Positions 9,468 through 18,688 of a stretch of 64,000 nt of DNA are shown in pieces. The translations under genes and the position numbers were made by a program. The DNA lies in contig NZ_SNYC01000005.1 of NCBI RefSeq assembly GCF_004362715.1, positions 249,781 through 313,780 of the forward strand, given 5' to 3'. The stretch comes from Pedobacter metabolipauper. GTDB lineage: Bacteria > Bacteroidota > Bacteroidia > Sphingobacteriales > Sphingobacteriaceae. Each line of letters starts with the position of its first letter. The stretch's first letter is position 1. Under the pieces are notes generated by a model. The model was not told the origin of the DNA. It saw only the letters and a list, made by a program, of their open reading frames with translations, and searched no databases.

Positions 9468-9633
9468 GGTCTTTTAAGACAAACGGTTTGTGAGCTATTG
9501 AAGCGTTATTCATGGTCTGTTGTATTTTATACAAACGTGTAGCCATTTCGAAACGCTCCTTATAGCTTCGTTTTAAACCTTCTTTTAAAAGCTCCAATTC
9601 TGCCTGATCAAATGTTTGTTCCTCTTTCTCCAT
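9385..9633 (-). CDS. Small charged orphan protein overlapping the receptor 3' end
   Basis: 82-residue minus-strand ORF. The first 55 residues look like a genuine helical protein (E-L-E-L-L-K-E-G-L-K-R-S-Y-K-E-R-F, then M-A-T-R-L-Y-K-I-Q-Q-T). The last third is read antisense across the end of the receptor gene, an 83-base overlap, and looks less protein-like. I do not recognise the family with certainty. It could be an intact small gene with an overlapping end, or the surviving front of a longer gene or two-gene module lost when the receptor block was inserted. No partner gene follows it on the minus strand. Confidence 0.5.
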   Translation of the reverse strand: MEKEEQTFDQAELELLKEGLKRSYKERFEMATRLYKIQQTMNNASIAHKPFVLKDPITYKTDNSIPKEIPFPVVMVPSDPQN

Positions 9634-9773
9634 GAAATATTGATCTTATAACCATATCAAATTTACATAAAACGCTTGTCATTTGTTTTTGAAATTACCT
9701 CAATAAAATTAGCTTGCAGACAACCAAAGCTGTTTAAGATTGTTAGTTAAGGTAATAACCAGTATATCATTTT

Positions 9774-10433
9774 ATGAAAAACTATATTTACCCAATCGTA
9801 TTCCTATTTTTAGTATCCTGCGGACAAAGTAAGGAGTCTGAAAACAGGGAAGCTGTAAAAAAAGAAAATATTCAGGATACCCCTGCTGTTGGCACCGATC
9901 CATCCAGCATTGCCATTAGTCCAAGCTCAGTTGAAGAAATTAAACAGGTTTATACGGCTACGGTTAATAAATTACAAAGTGGTTCGCTGGACTCTACCTC
10001 ATTTAAATACGACTGCAACGGCGAAAGACGTGGCACGGTTACCTATTTCTTCGACAAGGGGAAATTGAGTATCATTAAACATGCCTATAGCGAGTATGAT
10101 CATTATTCTGCTACCGACCAGTATTTTGTAAATGACGATGAGTTATTCTTCGCACATTTAAAAGAGGTAACCTGGAGTTTTGAATCTGGAGGTGCTGCAG
10201 AGGGTGCAACTAAGGATAATATAACTGAACGACGATATTATGTAGTCAAAGAAAAGTCTATTCATTGCCTGGAGAAAAAGTATACCATAAGGTCTCATTC
10301 TTCAGATAATCCACAACCTGAGCAGGTCCAAAGTAAGGAGGTGGCATGTAAACCAGCCAGTTCTTTAAATGTGGACTTTAGAAAGTTAATAGCTTTTAGA
10401 ACGAGTTCTGATCACAGCTGTTTGAAGAAATAA
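9774..10433 (+). CDS. Hypothetical lipoprotein
   Basis: 219 residues with a clear lipoprotein signal (lipobox L-V-S-C, Cys16) followed by a charged linker rich in Glu, Lys and Ser. The mature part has mixed beta content, with T-V-T-Y-F-F-D-K-G-K-L-S and several tyrosines. No known domain is recognised. It is a single gene transcribed away from the small minus-strand ORF and followed by short direct repeats and then by a convergent HD-domain gene. Confidence 0.7.
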   Translation: MKNYIYPIVFLFLVSCGQSKESENREAVKKENIQDTPAVGTDPSSIAISPSSVEEIKQVYTATVNKLQSGSLDSTSFKYDCNGERRGTVTYFFDKGKLSIIKHAYSEYDHYSATDQYFVNDDELFFAHLKEVTWSFESGGAAEGATKDNITERRYYVVKEKSIHCLEKKYTIRSHSSDNPQPEQVQSKEVACKPASSLNVDFRKLIAFRTSSDHSCLKK

Positions 10434-10435
10434 CC

Positions 10436-10478
10436 GTGAACCGATAACAACTATGAACCAGTAACGACTGTGAACCAG
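10436..10478. repeat. Short degenerate tandem repeat, about 17-18 bp unit
   Basis: Immediately after the lipoprotein stop codon there are two and a half imperfect copies of a 17-18 base unit beginning TGAACC (starts at 10437, 10454 and 10471). It lies between two convergent genes. No coding or hairpin role is apparent. Confidence 0.6.
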
Positions 10479-10499
10479 TTTTTCAAGAATTACCAGACC

Positions 10500-11120
10500 T
10501 TAACTTTTATTGACTGCAATTTTTAGCCCCAGAAAAATTGCTTTTAATGCTTGTTGACGAAGGGTATCATTGCCACGTGTTAAATCTGCTAGTAACCGTT
10601 GCTTTTTTTCTAAATAGCGGTACGCATCTTTGCGGTCATATTTTAAAACCCAATTGATATTATAGATCAAATCAGCATATTTAACCGTCTGAGCGGCTGG
10701 GCTGATACTGAGTAGGCGTTTTGATTCTCGTTCCTTTCGCTCTTTTTTGCTTAGATCTGGGTATGAAGTCTTTGTATAAACATCTGTAAGTTCCACGACA
10801 CCACGGGTAATCAATCCAGCTTCGGCGTCGGTATATCCGATATTCAACAATGCTTCCTTTAACCCGGTATCCGTAGTATCTGTATCTTCCAGTAAATCAT
10901 GACAAAGCCCGATCTCATATCCCAGTTCAACGAATGGTCCAGCTAGTTTAGCTACGGCAATCAGATGGTTCGTGTAGGGTTCGTTTGTCTGTTTGATCAA
11001 CTGCCCGGCGTGCTTCCATGTCACCCATTCAAACAATTGTTTCTGCTTAGAAATCTTAACTGGATTATCTGTCACGGTGTGCTGTTCTACTAAATTTAGG
11101 GTATACTTTGTATTTTTCAA
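10500..11120 (-). CDS. HD-domain phosphohydrolase, Rel/SpoT (MESH1)-like
   Basis: 206-residue single-domain protein. The residues match the Rel/SpoT-type HD fold: H37, H52 (P-Y-T-N-H-L), H74-D75 (L-C-H-D), E78-D79 (L-E-D-T) and the K147-x-x-D150-x-x-x-N154 signature near the end. In the family these ligands bind a metal and hydrolyse (p)ppGpp or related nucleotides. There is no synthetase, TGS or ACT domain, so it is a stand-alone hydrolase like MESH1 or the small alarmone hydrolases. The true substrate is uncertain. It stands alone, convergent with the upstream lipoprotein gene and 173 bases after the DUF2185 gene. Confidence 0.72.
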   Translation of the reverse strand: MKNTKYTLNLVEQHTVTDNPVKISKQKQLFEWVTWKHAGQLIKQTNEPYTNHLIAVAKLAGPFVELGYEIGLCHDLLEDTDTTDTGLKEALLNIGYTDAEAGLITRGVVELTDVYTKTSYPDLSKKERKERESKRLLSISPAAQTVKYADLIYNINWVLKYDRKDAYRYLEKKQRLLADLTRGNDTLRQQALKAIFLGLKIAVNKS

Positions 11121-11293
11121 TGGTTAAGAAGCTTTGAGAATTAGCAACAGCAATTATGAGCATAATGTTTTAAACGCAAATATGATTACCATAAATGATA
11201 TGCCAATGTTGCCACACAATTTTGATGATTAAAAGAATAGCATCCTACAAGTTATTCAAAAATCACCTATGATTATGGGGTGTTATTCAGACT

Positions 11294-12061
11294 TTATTTT
11301 ACCAATTTTATATTCTTCCAGGTTTCAATTGCCCAATTCAAATCTTCGTCATCATCAAAATAAACGACCACTTGCACAATTTGGTTGTCTATAATGGAGA
11401 AACCGTAGATTACGCCATAAGTTTTATTTTCATCCTCTTCCTGTATTAAATAACCGATCCTTGCCACTTCATCGTCTGAAAAATCAAAAGTCTCTAATGT
11501 TATGGCAATTGTTTGATCTCTGGTCTCAGAGATCTTTTTGTGTTCAACATATAGTGCTTCTTTATCCTTATCTGCTTCATTCCAGATCACAATCCTGACC
11601 GACTTATCCCCTGTTGTATAAAACAATTCACCGCCTTCCTCTATTCTTCGCTCAAATAGATTGTTGATTTCGATGACCCACTTTTCTGTTATTCTGTGGG
11701 TAACCATATAATCGTCTTCCATCTCAAAGTCGGTAACTTTGTACCATTCGCCGTCGTCCTCTATCCGTTCATAAACTGAACCGATACCTTTTAGTAAAAT
11801 ACCTGCAATAGAAGGGTCAATCTTTAGAATCGTTGAGGGGTTGTAGATGCCGGTGTTATCGGGATCATCGGTATATTCTTCAGTTTCAAAACCTGTAAAA
11901 ATCCTCCAACCACTATCCTCGGGCCTTGTTCTTTTTTCCCGGTACATAAAACGTGGTTTGATCTGTTCATCAGCCACCATTTTTGAAACCATTAATCCGC
12001 CAATGGACAGAAAATTGTCGAAATTGTTTTCACTTTGGTCTTGTTCTTTGAAAGAATTCAT
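11294..12061 (-). CDS. DUF2185 (Imm33-like) domain protein
   Basis: Cytoplasmic acidic protein of 255 residues from the ATG at 12061; an in-frame ATG at 12088 would add nine residues. After a short leader, G-G-L-M-V-S-K-M-V-A, F-M-Y-R-E, D-S-G-W-R-I-F-T-G and D-N-P-D-N are the hallmarks of DUF2185, a family that also occurs as immunity protein Imm33 beside polymorphic toxins. The remaining 150 residues form an acidic alpha/beta region that I do not recognise. No toxin gene is adjacent, so an immunity role is only a possibility. There is no signal peptide. Confidence 0.68.
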   Translation of the reverse strand: MNSFKEQDQSENNFDNFLSIGGLMVSKMVADEQIKPRFMYREKRTRPEDSGWRIFTGFETEEYTDDPDNTGIYNPSTILKIDPSIAGILLKGIGSVYERIEDDGEWYKVTDFEMEDDYMVTHRITEKWVIEINNLFERRIEEGGELFYTTGDKSVRIVIWNEADKDKEALYVEHKKISETRDQTIAITLETFDFSDDEVARIGYLIQEEDENKTYGVIYGFSIIDNQIVQVVVYFDDDEDLNWAIETWKNIKLVK

Positions 12062-12180
12062 TTGTAAGGGATATAGTGCATATAACAAACAAACAGCAAA
12101 TTGGTTAGCATCAATGGTAAATTTAAGGCTGAATGTTTAAAATTATAAAAAATATAAGAGTTAGCCAGATTACCCTATTA

Positions 12181-12212
12181 AAAATGCAGATGTCCTTAGA
12201 CACCTGCATTTT
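12181..12212 (-). terminator. Intrinsic terminator hairpin
   Basis: A 14-bp stem with one mismatch and a 4-base loop, with A-rich and T-rich outer arms, lies just after the stop codon of the 107-residue gene read on the minus strand. The symmetric A/T tracts would let it work in both directions. Confidence 0.75.
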
Positions 12213-12224
12213 ATTGATCAATTA

Positions 12225-12548
12225 TTAAGTACTGCAAGCAAGTACAATACTTTCCTTCAGCTTTTCAGCAGCCAGGCTCTTTGGTTGCACCTGCTTCTTC
12301 AACTCCTTAAAATGATTGACCGCATACTGTACTTTGACTTCCATGAACAGGTCTTCATAAGTTGCAATGTGAAACGCAAGCCGGTCCAGAATATTTAAAT
12401 AAACCCGATAGCTGTCTTCCAGCTCCAATCGTTTTGATTTAAGTTCTGCATATGGCTCCGGGCTCATCTCCAAACCGGCAATGAGATCTTCAAGTTGCAG
12501 CAGGGCATCTACCAAATGCAGATGCCTCGCTTTATTAATACCCTGCAT
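12225..12548 (-). CDS. Hypothetical small helical protein
   Basis: 107 residues, mostly predicted alpha-helix (L-L-Q-L-E-D-L-I-A-G-L-E, then L-E-D-S-Y-R-V-Y-L-N-I-L-D-R-L, then F-K-E-L-K-K-Q-V). There is no signal peptide, membrane segment or recognised motif. It is followed directly by a good terminator and preceded, 32 bases away, by the end of the lipoprotein of ECF system A, so it may be the last gene of that transcript. Function unknown. Confidence 0.6.
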   Translation of the reverse strand: MQGINKARHLHLVDALLQLEDLIAGLEMSPEPYAELKSKRLELEDSYRVYLNILDRLAFHIATYEDLFMEVKVQYAVNHFKELKKQVQPKSLAAEKLKESIVLACST

Positions 12549-12580
12549 AGGATGTGGTCAAAATTTTAATACCCATGCGA

Positions 12581-13327
12581 TTATCTGGGAAAAATATTCA
12601 CTAAATTCTCAGTCTGGAATCCCTTCGTGCCATTATTATCCACGTAGCGGAAGTACAGACTTTGTACACCCCCTCCCGGATAGCCATCTTTTAAAGGTAA
12701 ATTGGCTTGCAAATAGCTCAATTCGAAGTTATTGTCTATCAAAAATTCCTTTTTTCCAGCCTTTAACAGGAACACATAAAGCTCCTGTCCGTCTAATGGC
12801 GGAATCTTTAAAAAATCAACCCATTGCTTTGGCTGTACATTTCTCGCTAAATATTGTACGGAATTCACATCTCCCGAAGCATCTCCATATACAATATCTG
12901 CTGGCATGTCTGAAGGGAAATCAAAATAAAAGGCAATCTGCTCAATACCCGGAATGGCCTCGGGATATGAATATTTTTCCTTAACCTCAACGCCATCGTA
13001 ATAAAAGCTAACCGGCTTGTCTGTAGCCGCTGCATCCTGTTCAATATTCTTTGAATACAACACTTTGTTATCTCCTTTCCTTTTCAGCTCCATAAGAACT
13101 GGTCCTTCCTTATCGAAGACGATCCGGCCGTTATAAAAAGAAGTCGCATAAAATTCACGTAATTTCCTGCCATCAAAATATTGCTCCAGTGTATCACCGA
13201 GTACAAATCCACGGAAATTCAGTGTTTGTGCGGACCTGATCGGCTTGATTACCAACTCACCTTCTTTTTTACAGGCTGACATGAGCAGTATGATGATGCC
13301 TGTAACAATCATGTAATATCTTTTCAT
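12581..13327 (-). CDS. Surface lipoprotein partner of TonB receptor A
   Basis: 248-residue lipoprotein (lipobox M-S-A-C, Cys19), starting 14 bases after the receptor stop codon. Its layout resembles the two lipoproteins of system B: a basic start, a beta domain with a L-E-Q-Y-F-D-G or similar segment, then a second domain holding V-S-F-Y-Y-D-G-V. I see no SusD features (no TPR-like helices, far too short). It probably takes the place of SusD as the surface partner of the receptor. Ligand unknown. Confidence 0.72.
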   Translation of the reverse strand: MKRYYMIVTGIIILLMSACKKEGELVIKPIRSAQTLNFRGFVLGDTLEQYFDGRKLREFYATSFYNGRIVFDKEGPVLMELKRKGDNKVLYSKNIEQDAAATDKPVSFYYDGVEVKEKYSYPEAIPGIEQIAFYFDFPSDMPADIVYGDASGDVNSVQYLARNVQPKQWVDFLKIPPLDGQELYVFLLKAGKKEFLIDNNFELSYLQANLPLKDGYPGGGVQSLYFRYVDNNGTKGFQTENLVNIFPR

Positions 13328-13341
13328 TATTTATTTTTCTA

Positions 13342-16300
13342 TTAAAAGTTATAGGATATGGATAAACTGTAGGTACGCCCTACATAGCGGGTAAAGGTTT
13401 CGCGGTCGCCAATCAACTGCTTGGTATCCTTATCCGTATACCCTTTTTCAAATTTCTCTGAAAAACCTGGTTTATAGGCATACCGGTCTCCCCATTCAAG
13501 ATTGAGTTGTCCATCTGTACCTGGCTTTGTTTCGTACGTAGCATGGTCATTGATAAAGAAGCGGTGCGGGGCATCAGTTAGATTGCCCATATTCAGCCTG
13601 GCTTCCATTTTTTTACCCATAAAGCGATAACTAAGCTGCAGGTCCATTTGTCCCCTTGGGCGTTCATACTCAGCCAGCATCGGCTCACTGGCAGTTACAA
13701 AAGTTTTATAATCCATGTAGTTGTACATGACATTGATTCCAAAACGCTTGCCGGCATACTCTGCACCCAGATTATAGAGCAGAGGAACCTGTCCGTACAG
13801 CTGACGGGGATATTTTAGGTATTTATAATAGGTAGAATCCCTGAAGTCTGCAGTTTTGGCATATACGATTTCGCGGCCCTGTACCTCAGACCGCTGGATC
13901 GTCAGGTTACCCCTAAGGTAGATGTCTTTCAGCACAGCGGATTCCTGACTGATAAAATTCAGGTTTTTACGCAGTTCAAACTCCCAGCCCCGTACTTTTG
14001 CCCATTCAGAATTGCCAAGGGCGATATAAGGTGAACCACCGGTATTATTGTTGAGTCTATAGAATTCGGCTGGTTTATCAAAGAATTTGTAAAAATATCC
14101 TGCTGAAATAATCTCTCCGGCACCAGGAAACCACTCTACCTTTGCATCGTAATTGTCAATCAAAGTGGTGGTTACACCCTGACTGGTTACCTCAGACCCA
14201 TAGTTAAAGTCGTAGCGGGAAAATCTGGAGTTCTCCATTAATCCCGGCCTTATCGCAGATCTGGCGTATGCAGCCCTGATGTTCAGGTCAGCAACAGGGC
14301 TGTAGGTAATATTCGCCGAGGGCAGAAACTGCCAGTCTTTCTTTTCGCCTAAGATCAGCTTAAGATTTTGATTGTCTAACCTGCTTGACGGATTCCTGAT
14401 GGTGTCCAGTCTAAAGTACTCTGCTCTGGCCCCCCATACCAACCTGAGCTTTGAACCAATCTTATTGTCCAGCATCAGGTAGGTTCCATGGGTAACAGAT
14501 TTCCCTTCGAAACCAGCGTCAGAATATCTCGAAGGATTATAGAATAAACTTGTTCTCGGATTTGCCATGTCCATATAGTTTCCCCAATCCTTTAGCGGAA
14601 TTTCCTGGTACGTGGAACTTCCGGCACTGGCTACTGCTATTGGGAGTATCATCCAGTCATACCAGGCATGCCGGTCCATAAAATTATACCCGGTCTTAAT
14701 TGTATGCGTGGTATTCCCCAAATGGAAATTATAGCTTCCATTTACGATGATGTCCTTATTGATCTCTTTGTAAACAAATTGTCCGCGGTACAAAGTTCCC
14801 CACCCTGGATCGCTTGATTGTGCAGGAAAATAAAGGTACAAAGGGGCATAATTTGCGTATTCCTTATTGCCCAGATCTGCTGAGGAGGCATCTTCCTCCG
14901 CCTGTTTAAGATGAGTACGTGAAGCATTCCAGTCGACCTTAAATTTTCCCAGCGTATGCTTTCCTGTTAACTTGTTTTGCAGCAGGTCGGTAAATTTCGG
15001 ACGCTCATTTTCCTGAATACCCGGATATTTATTATCAGCGCTTTTCGGGGATTCCCAGTCCCATCCGCTAATGCGGTTAAACACGTTGTCGAAGATCCGT
15101 GTATACAGATTATAGGTTTGCAGCTGGTGCTTTTCGGTATTAAAACCAGCATTTAACATGGCTCCCAAAGACGTATTGAAAACATATTGGTTCCCCGTGT
15201 TGACATCTTCCGGATCATCTGCATCGGTAGGCCTAATGCTCCAGCTACCGCGGCGCATATTTGCAATATAATTATTTCGCTGCGTATTGCGATAACTCAG
15301 GGAGCCCACAAATCCGATCTTCCTAACCTTTGTATTGCTCAGGTTATATACCTGTCCTAAGCTGAACTGATAATTCTGCGAAGGTGCGGCGGCATAGCTC
15401 CTGGTGCCTAAACGCTCAGTACCACCAATACGTTTATTTTGTTCGGCTACCTGTGCCGCTTTGATTACGTTTTGCGCATCTGATACCAGTGGGTTGTAAA
15501 CGCCATTCAGGTGGATGAGGTCTTTTGGAAAGATCTTACGATCTCCATCATCAAACCCAAAGTAATCATATTTTCCGCGGCGATAGCTCATAAAATCTTC
15601 TCCCATGGTGCGATCGTTAAAGGACGTGCCTGCATTGAAAGATGTAAAGTTTTCAGTTGGGACTGCCTTTGTAGTGATCTGTACCAATCCCCCGGCAAAG
15701 CTGTAAGGCATATCCGGCGTAATGGATTTAGCCACCACAACCTGTTCTACCAGGTTGGTCGGAATGAGGTCAAACTCAAAATTTCTTTCCTGAACATCTG
15801 TACTTGGAAGTGTGCTTCCGTTTAACGTAGCCACATTGTAACGTTCTGCAATTCCCCTTACCACTACACGTTTACCTTCAGTAGTACTTACTCCGGTAAT
15901 ACGGGACAGTGTTTCTCCTACATGTCTGTCGGGTGTACGGGCTATTTGCTCGGCCGAGATACCATCCGTAAGACCTGCTGCATTTTTCTGCTGCAAGTAT
16001 AATCCTGCGGTACTTTCTTTTTTAAAGTCTCCGGTAACCGTTACCTGCTGCAACGCATTGTTTGCCGGGTTTAAAACGATGTTCAACGATGTGGTTTGTC
16101 CGCCTTTAACCTGTACCTGGGTAACCCTTTTGGTTTGGAAAGAGATATAGCTCAGCTCCAGGGTATAAGTTCCATCGGCCATGCTCAGCTGGTATGTTCC
16201 ATCCACGCTGCTCTGTGTAGTTTGTCCGGTCTCTAAAACCCTGATGTTTGTACTGGGCAGCGGCTCTCCCCTGTCGTCCATCACCTTGCCCGATATTCTT

Positions 16301-16719
16301 CCTGGCTTCTGTGATTTAACGGCAGGCGTTACATTTGAAGGTGCTGTTTTACTTTCCAGTTTTACAGAAATGGTTTTATTCAAAATGGCAAAACTGAATC
16401 TATAATTGTCTTCCAATTGTTTCAGCGCCTGTGCGAGCGTAACTTGTTTAAAATCTATGTTTTCAATTTTCACTGAGGCCAGCTGTGCTTGTGAATACGA
16501 AAAAGAATAGCTGGTTTGCTTATCCAGTTCTTTTACCACCGCTGCAGCATTGGTTATTTTTAACCGTATTGATACTTTTTCTGCCAGTGCATCGGGCTGT
16601 GATTCCGCACGCAGCGGATGGAATATGGTAACCAGTAAACAGATGATGAAGGTCATAAAAATTACCATCTGCTTTCGTCTGCCTGTTATAGGCTGATTTT
16701 TATTAGTTTTGTAGTTCAT
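13342..16719 (-). CDS. STN-containing TonB-dependent receptor (ECF system A)
   Basis: 1125-residue outer-membrane receptor. After the signal peptide (about 1-40) there is an STN/secretin-TonB signalling domain (about 50-122), a carboxypeptidase-regulatory-like domain (140-222, R-I-S-G-K-V), a plug with R-V-V-V-R-G-I-A-E-R-Y and T-L-P-S-T-D-V-Q, and a large barrel ending in S-I-S-Y-N-F. The STN domain is the part that contacts FecR in FecA-type signalling. Gene order sigma / FecR / receptor fits a ligand-induced surface-signalling cascade. It is paralogous to the receptor at 21002-24496. It lacks an adjacent SusD. Confidence 0.93.
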   Translation of the reverse strand: MNYKTNKNQPITGRRKQMVIFMTFIICLLVTIFHPLRAESQPDALAEKVSIRLKITNAAAVVKELDKQTSYSFSYSQAQLASVKIENIDFKQVTLAQALKQLEDNYRFSFAILNKTISVKLESKTAPSNVTPAVKSQKPGRISGKVMDDRGEPLPSTNIRVLETGQTTQSSVDGTYQLSMADGTYTLELSYISFQTKRVTQVQVKGGQTTSLNIVLNPANNALQQVTVTGDFKKESTAGLYLQQKNAAGLTDGISAEQIARTPDRHVGETLSRITGVSTTEGKRVVVRGIAERYNVATLNGSTLPSTDVQERNFEFDLIPTNLVEQVVVAKSITPDMPYSFAGGLVQITTKAVPTENFTSFNAGTSFNDRTMGEDFMSYRRGKYDYFGFDDGDRKIFPKDLIHLNGVYNPLVSDAQNVIKAAQVAEQNKRIGGTERLGTRSYAAAPSQNYQFSLGQVYNLSNTKVRKIGFVGSLSYRNTQRNNYIANMRRGSWSIRPTDADDPEDVNTGNQYVFNTSLGAMLNAGFNTEKHQLQTYNLYTRIFDNVFNRISGWDWESPKSADNKYPGIQENERPKFTDLLQNKLTGKHTLGKFKVDWNASRTHLKQAEEDASSADLGNKEYANYAPLYLYFPAQSSDPGWGTLYRGQFVYKEINKDIIVNGSYNFHLGNTTHTIKTGYNFMDRHAWYDWMILPIAVASAGSSTYQEIPLKDWGNYMDMANPRTSLFYNPSRYSDAGFEGKSVTHGTYLMLDNKIGSKLRLVWGARAEYFRLDTIRNPSSRLDNQNLKLILGEKKDWQFLPSANITYSPVADLNIRAAYARSAIRPGLMENSRFSRYDFNYGSEVTSQGVTTTLIDNYDAKVEWFPGAGEIISAGYFYKFFDKPAEFYRLNNNTGGSPYIALGNSEWAKVRGWEFELRKNLNFISQESAVLKDIYLRGNLTIQRSEVQGREIVYAKTADFRDSTYYKYLKYPRQLYGQVPLLYNLGAEYAGKRFGINVMYNYMDYKTFVTASEPMLAEYERPRGQMDLQLSYRFMGKKMEARLNMGNLTDAPHRFFINDHATYETKPGTDGQLNLEWGDRYAYKPGFSEKFEKGYTDKDTKQLIGDRETFTRYVGRTYSLSISYNF

Positions 16720-16790
16720 TTAAATACTTGTGTAAAACGGGTTTTTTAATGCTGAGGGAAGTGGTTGCTACACTTCCCTCTATTTATGAG
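16704..16790 (+). ncRNA. Candidate antisense small RNA in the fecR-receptor gap, system A
   Basis: On the strand opposite to the operon, a -7 type box TAGTTTTG lies at 16704-16711 over the receptor start codon region. A perfect 10-bp stem with a 7-base loop follows at 16754-16780, with a T-rich but interrupted tract after it. Together they would give a short RNA antisense to the receptor leader. No matching -33 TTG is visible at 17-23 bases, and the terminator is weak. The call rests mainly on the parallel with system B, and the hairpin could equally act in the operon message. Confidence 0.3.
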
Positions 16791-16811
16791 GTATTGTATT
16801 TACTGTCTTCG

Positions 16812-17774
16812 TTAAAATCTTTCTATAATTATTTCTCCTTTCTTTGTTGTAAATTTCAGGTCGTGCATAAACAGGATGGCATGAAGCGCTTCTTCCAGGG
16901 ATACATTTTCAAAAGAAGCCGTTACATTTTTACCCTGTAATTTCTGTGTGTTGTATTTAATTACGGTATGATACCTGGCAGCAAGCCTGTCGAGCGCCAG
17001 GGCAAGCGGAATTTCATCAAACACCAGGCCTCCGCGCATCCATGCAGACGGGTCTTCAACGGCGATCAATCTGACTTCCAGTTTTTTCTGGTCTTTGCTG
17101 TAGCAGATCATCTGCCCCGGACTAAGTTCTGCCTGGTTATGTGGATTTTCACGATCGTTTATTCTGACATGACCGCGAACAAGGGATACTTTGATCTGGT
17201 TTTCATGTGCGTGGGACTCTACGTTAAATGCGGTTCCCAGAACGGTTGTGGTTATATTCTGCGACTGCAGTATGAAGGGATGTGCGGCATCCTTTTTCAC
17301 ATCGAAAAATGCTTCACCAGACAGTTTTACCCGTCGTTCATGTTCACCAAAGTCACTGTCCCAGGATAGCTCAGCTGATGTATTCAGAACAACCTGGGTT
17401 CCATCCGGCAATGTGATCTTTTTGATGTTTTGGTTGCCGGCTTTTGCCGTAAACATTTCGGGACTTACCGATGTGCGGTACATGGTATACAAGCCAAAAG
17501 AAAAGACTACCAATATCAGGGCTGCAGCCACATAACGTGTCCATACGGGTAAACGCTGGATCAATGTACTTTTCTTTTGGAAGATGTGTGCATTGAGGTT
17601 GCCCAGCATGCGTAGCCTGGTCTGTTCTTCTGCATCCCCACTTGAAAACACCCGACCGCTTTTTAAGTCGAGCTGGTTGTACCAGCGGTCTGCAAGTGCT
17701 TTCTCACTGGTGTTTGCTTTGCCTTCATGGATCTTTTCAAAAAGGTCAGCTAAATTTCTTTTTCTGTGTGCCAT
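16812..17774 (-). CDS. FecR-family anti-sigma factor (system A)
   Basis: 320 residues. A cytoplasmic N-terminal region (1-78) would hold the sigma factor. It is followed by one membrane helix (about 79-98, Y-V-A-A-A-L-I-L-V-V), a periplasmic FecR domain (about 115-205, L-P-D-G-T-Q-V-V-L-N, G-E-A-F-F-D-V, G-T-A-F-N-V) and a C-terminal DUF4974/STN-like domain (about 245-320). It transmits the receptor's ligand-bound state to the ECF sigma factor encoded 57 bases upstream. The normal length for the family argues for a complete protein. Confidence 0.92.
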   Translation of the reverse strand: MAHRKRNLADLFEKIHEGKANTSEKALADRWYNQLDLKSGRVFSSGDAEEQTRLRMLGNLNAHIFQKKSTLIQRLPVWTRYVAAALILVVFSFGLYTMYRTSVSPEMFTAKAGNQNIKKITLPDGTQVVLNTSAELSWDSDFGEHERRVKLSGEAFFDVKKDAAHPFILQSQNITTTVLGTAFNVESHAHENQIKVSLVRGHVRINDRENPHNQAELSPGQMICYSKDQKKLEVRLIAVEDPSAWMRGGLVFDEIPLALALDRLAARYHTVIKYNTQKLQGKNVTASFENVSLEEALHAILFMHDLKFTTKKGEIIIERF

Positions 17775-17831
17775 CTATATACATGTTCCACAGTGCGGCA
17801 TTAGTACCAGAAATAAATTGTTAGCTTTCTG

Positions 17832-18452
17832 TTAAGAAATTGTTAACCAGGTCAGGATACACAGTTGAGCGGTGGACAGGTTATGTTCTGATGTTGATTT
17901 TCTCAATCTCAGAAGTGCATTACTTACCTGATTTTTAACCGTTTGTGGTGACACATTGAGTTGTTCTGCGATTTCTGAAATGGAATATTGTCCGCTCCGG
18001 CTCATGATAAAAATTTCTTTCATTTTACCGGGCATTTGATCGATGGTGGTATGAATGACCTGGATGATACTGTCGTACTGCAGTTCGTTCTCCAGAATCT
18101 GCAATGGATCGGAAGCAAATTCTGATACACCCTCGTGCTTTAAGAAGGCTTCAAAGTTCTTTTGATGCTGTTCCCTGAATCCTTTAGTCCTGAAATATTT
18201 TGCAAGCTTAAAAAACACAGAACCATGTAAATAATTTTCAACAGCTACGGTAATTTCCGGAATGTTTCCGCGCCTGTCCCACAGTTCAATGAAGAGTTCC
18301 TGAACCAGATCAAATGCATCGTCTTCGTCACCAATCTTTTTAAGGGCATAGGTATAAAGAGATTTCCAGAACCGGTTATATAGTTCAGCATAAGCTTCTG
18401 TATCCGAAACCCTGACTAAATCCAGTAACTCTTTATCATTCCTGCTGTTCAC
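17832..18452 (-). CDS. ECF sigma factor, FecI-like (system A)
   Basis: 206-residue RNA polymerase sigma factor of the Bacteroidota ECF type. Region 2 is at about 20-90 (L-Y-N-R-F-W-K, D-A-F-D-L-V-Q-E-L-F) and region 4 at about 130-190 (M-P-G-K-M-K-E-I-F, S-I-S-E-I-A-E-Q-L-N-V-S, V-K-N-Q-V). It is the first gene of system A and presumably activates the receptor and lipoprotein genes, and perhaps itself. Its promoter should lie in the 236 bases shared with the divergent msrA. Confidence 0.92.
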   Translation of the reverse strand: MNSRNDKELLDLVRVSDTEAYAELYNRFWKSLYTYALKKIGDEDDAFDLVQELFIELWDRRGNIPEITVAVENYLHGSVFFKLAKYFRTKGFREQHQKNFEAFLKHEGVSEFASDPLQILENELQYDSIIQVIHTTIDQMPGKMKEIFIMSRSGQYSISEIAEQLNVSPQTVKNQVSNALLRLRKSTSEHNLSTAQLCILTWLTIS

Positions 18453-18688
18453 GGCGGCAAAGGTATCATTTAACAGATTAAGTTTATATTAACATTGATC
18501 TGTTCGGAAAACACGGAGGCATTATGGTCTCTTTAAATAAAGAATAAAGCTTTTGAGTTAGACCTCGAATATGTTAAGACTTTTGCCAAAAGTATTCCTG
18601 GCCGCCTGTGACCTATTATTTGTGAACTCAGCAAATAGTTTTTACCCTGCGTTTACAAACGAAAGTCAGCTACAGCTGTTACTAGATC

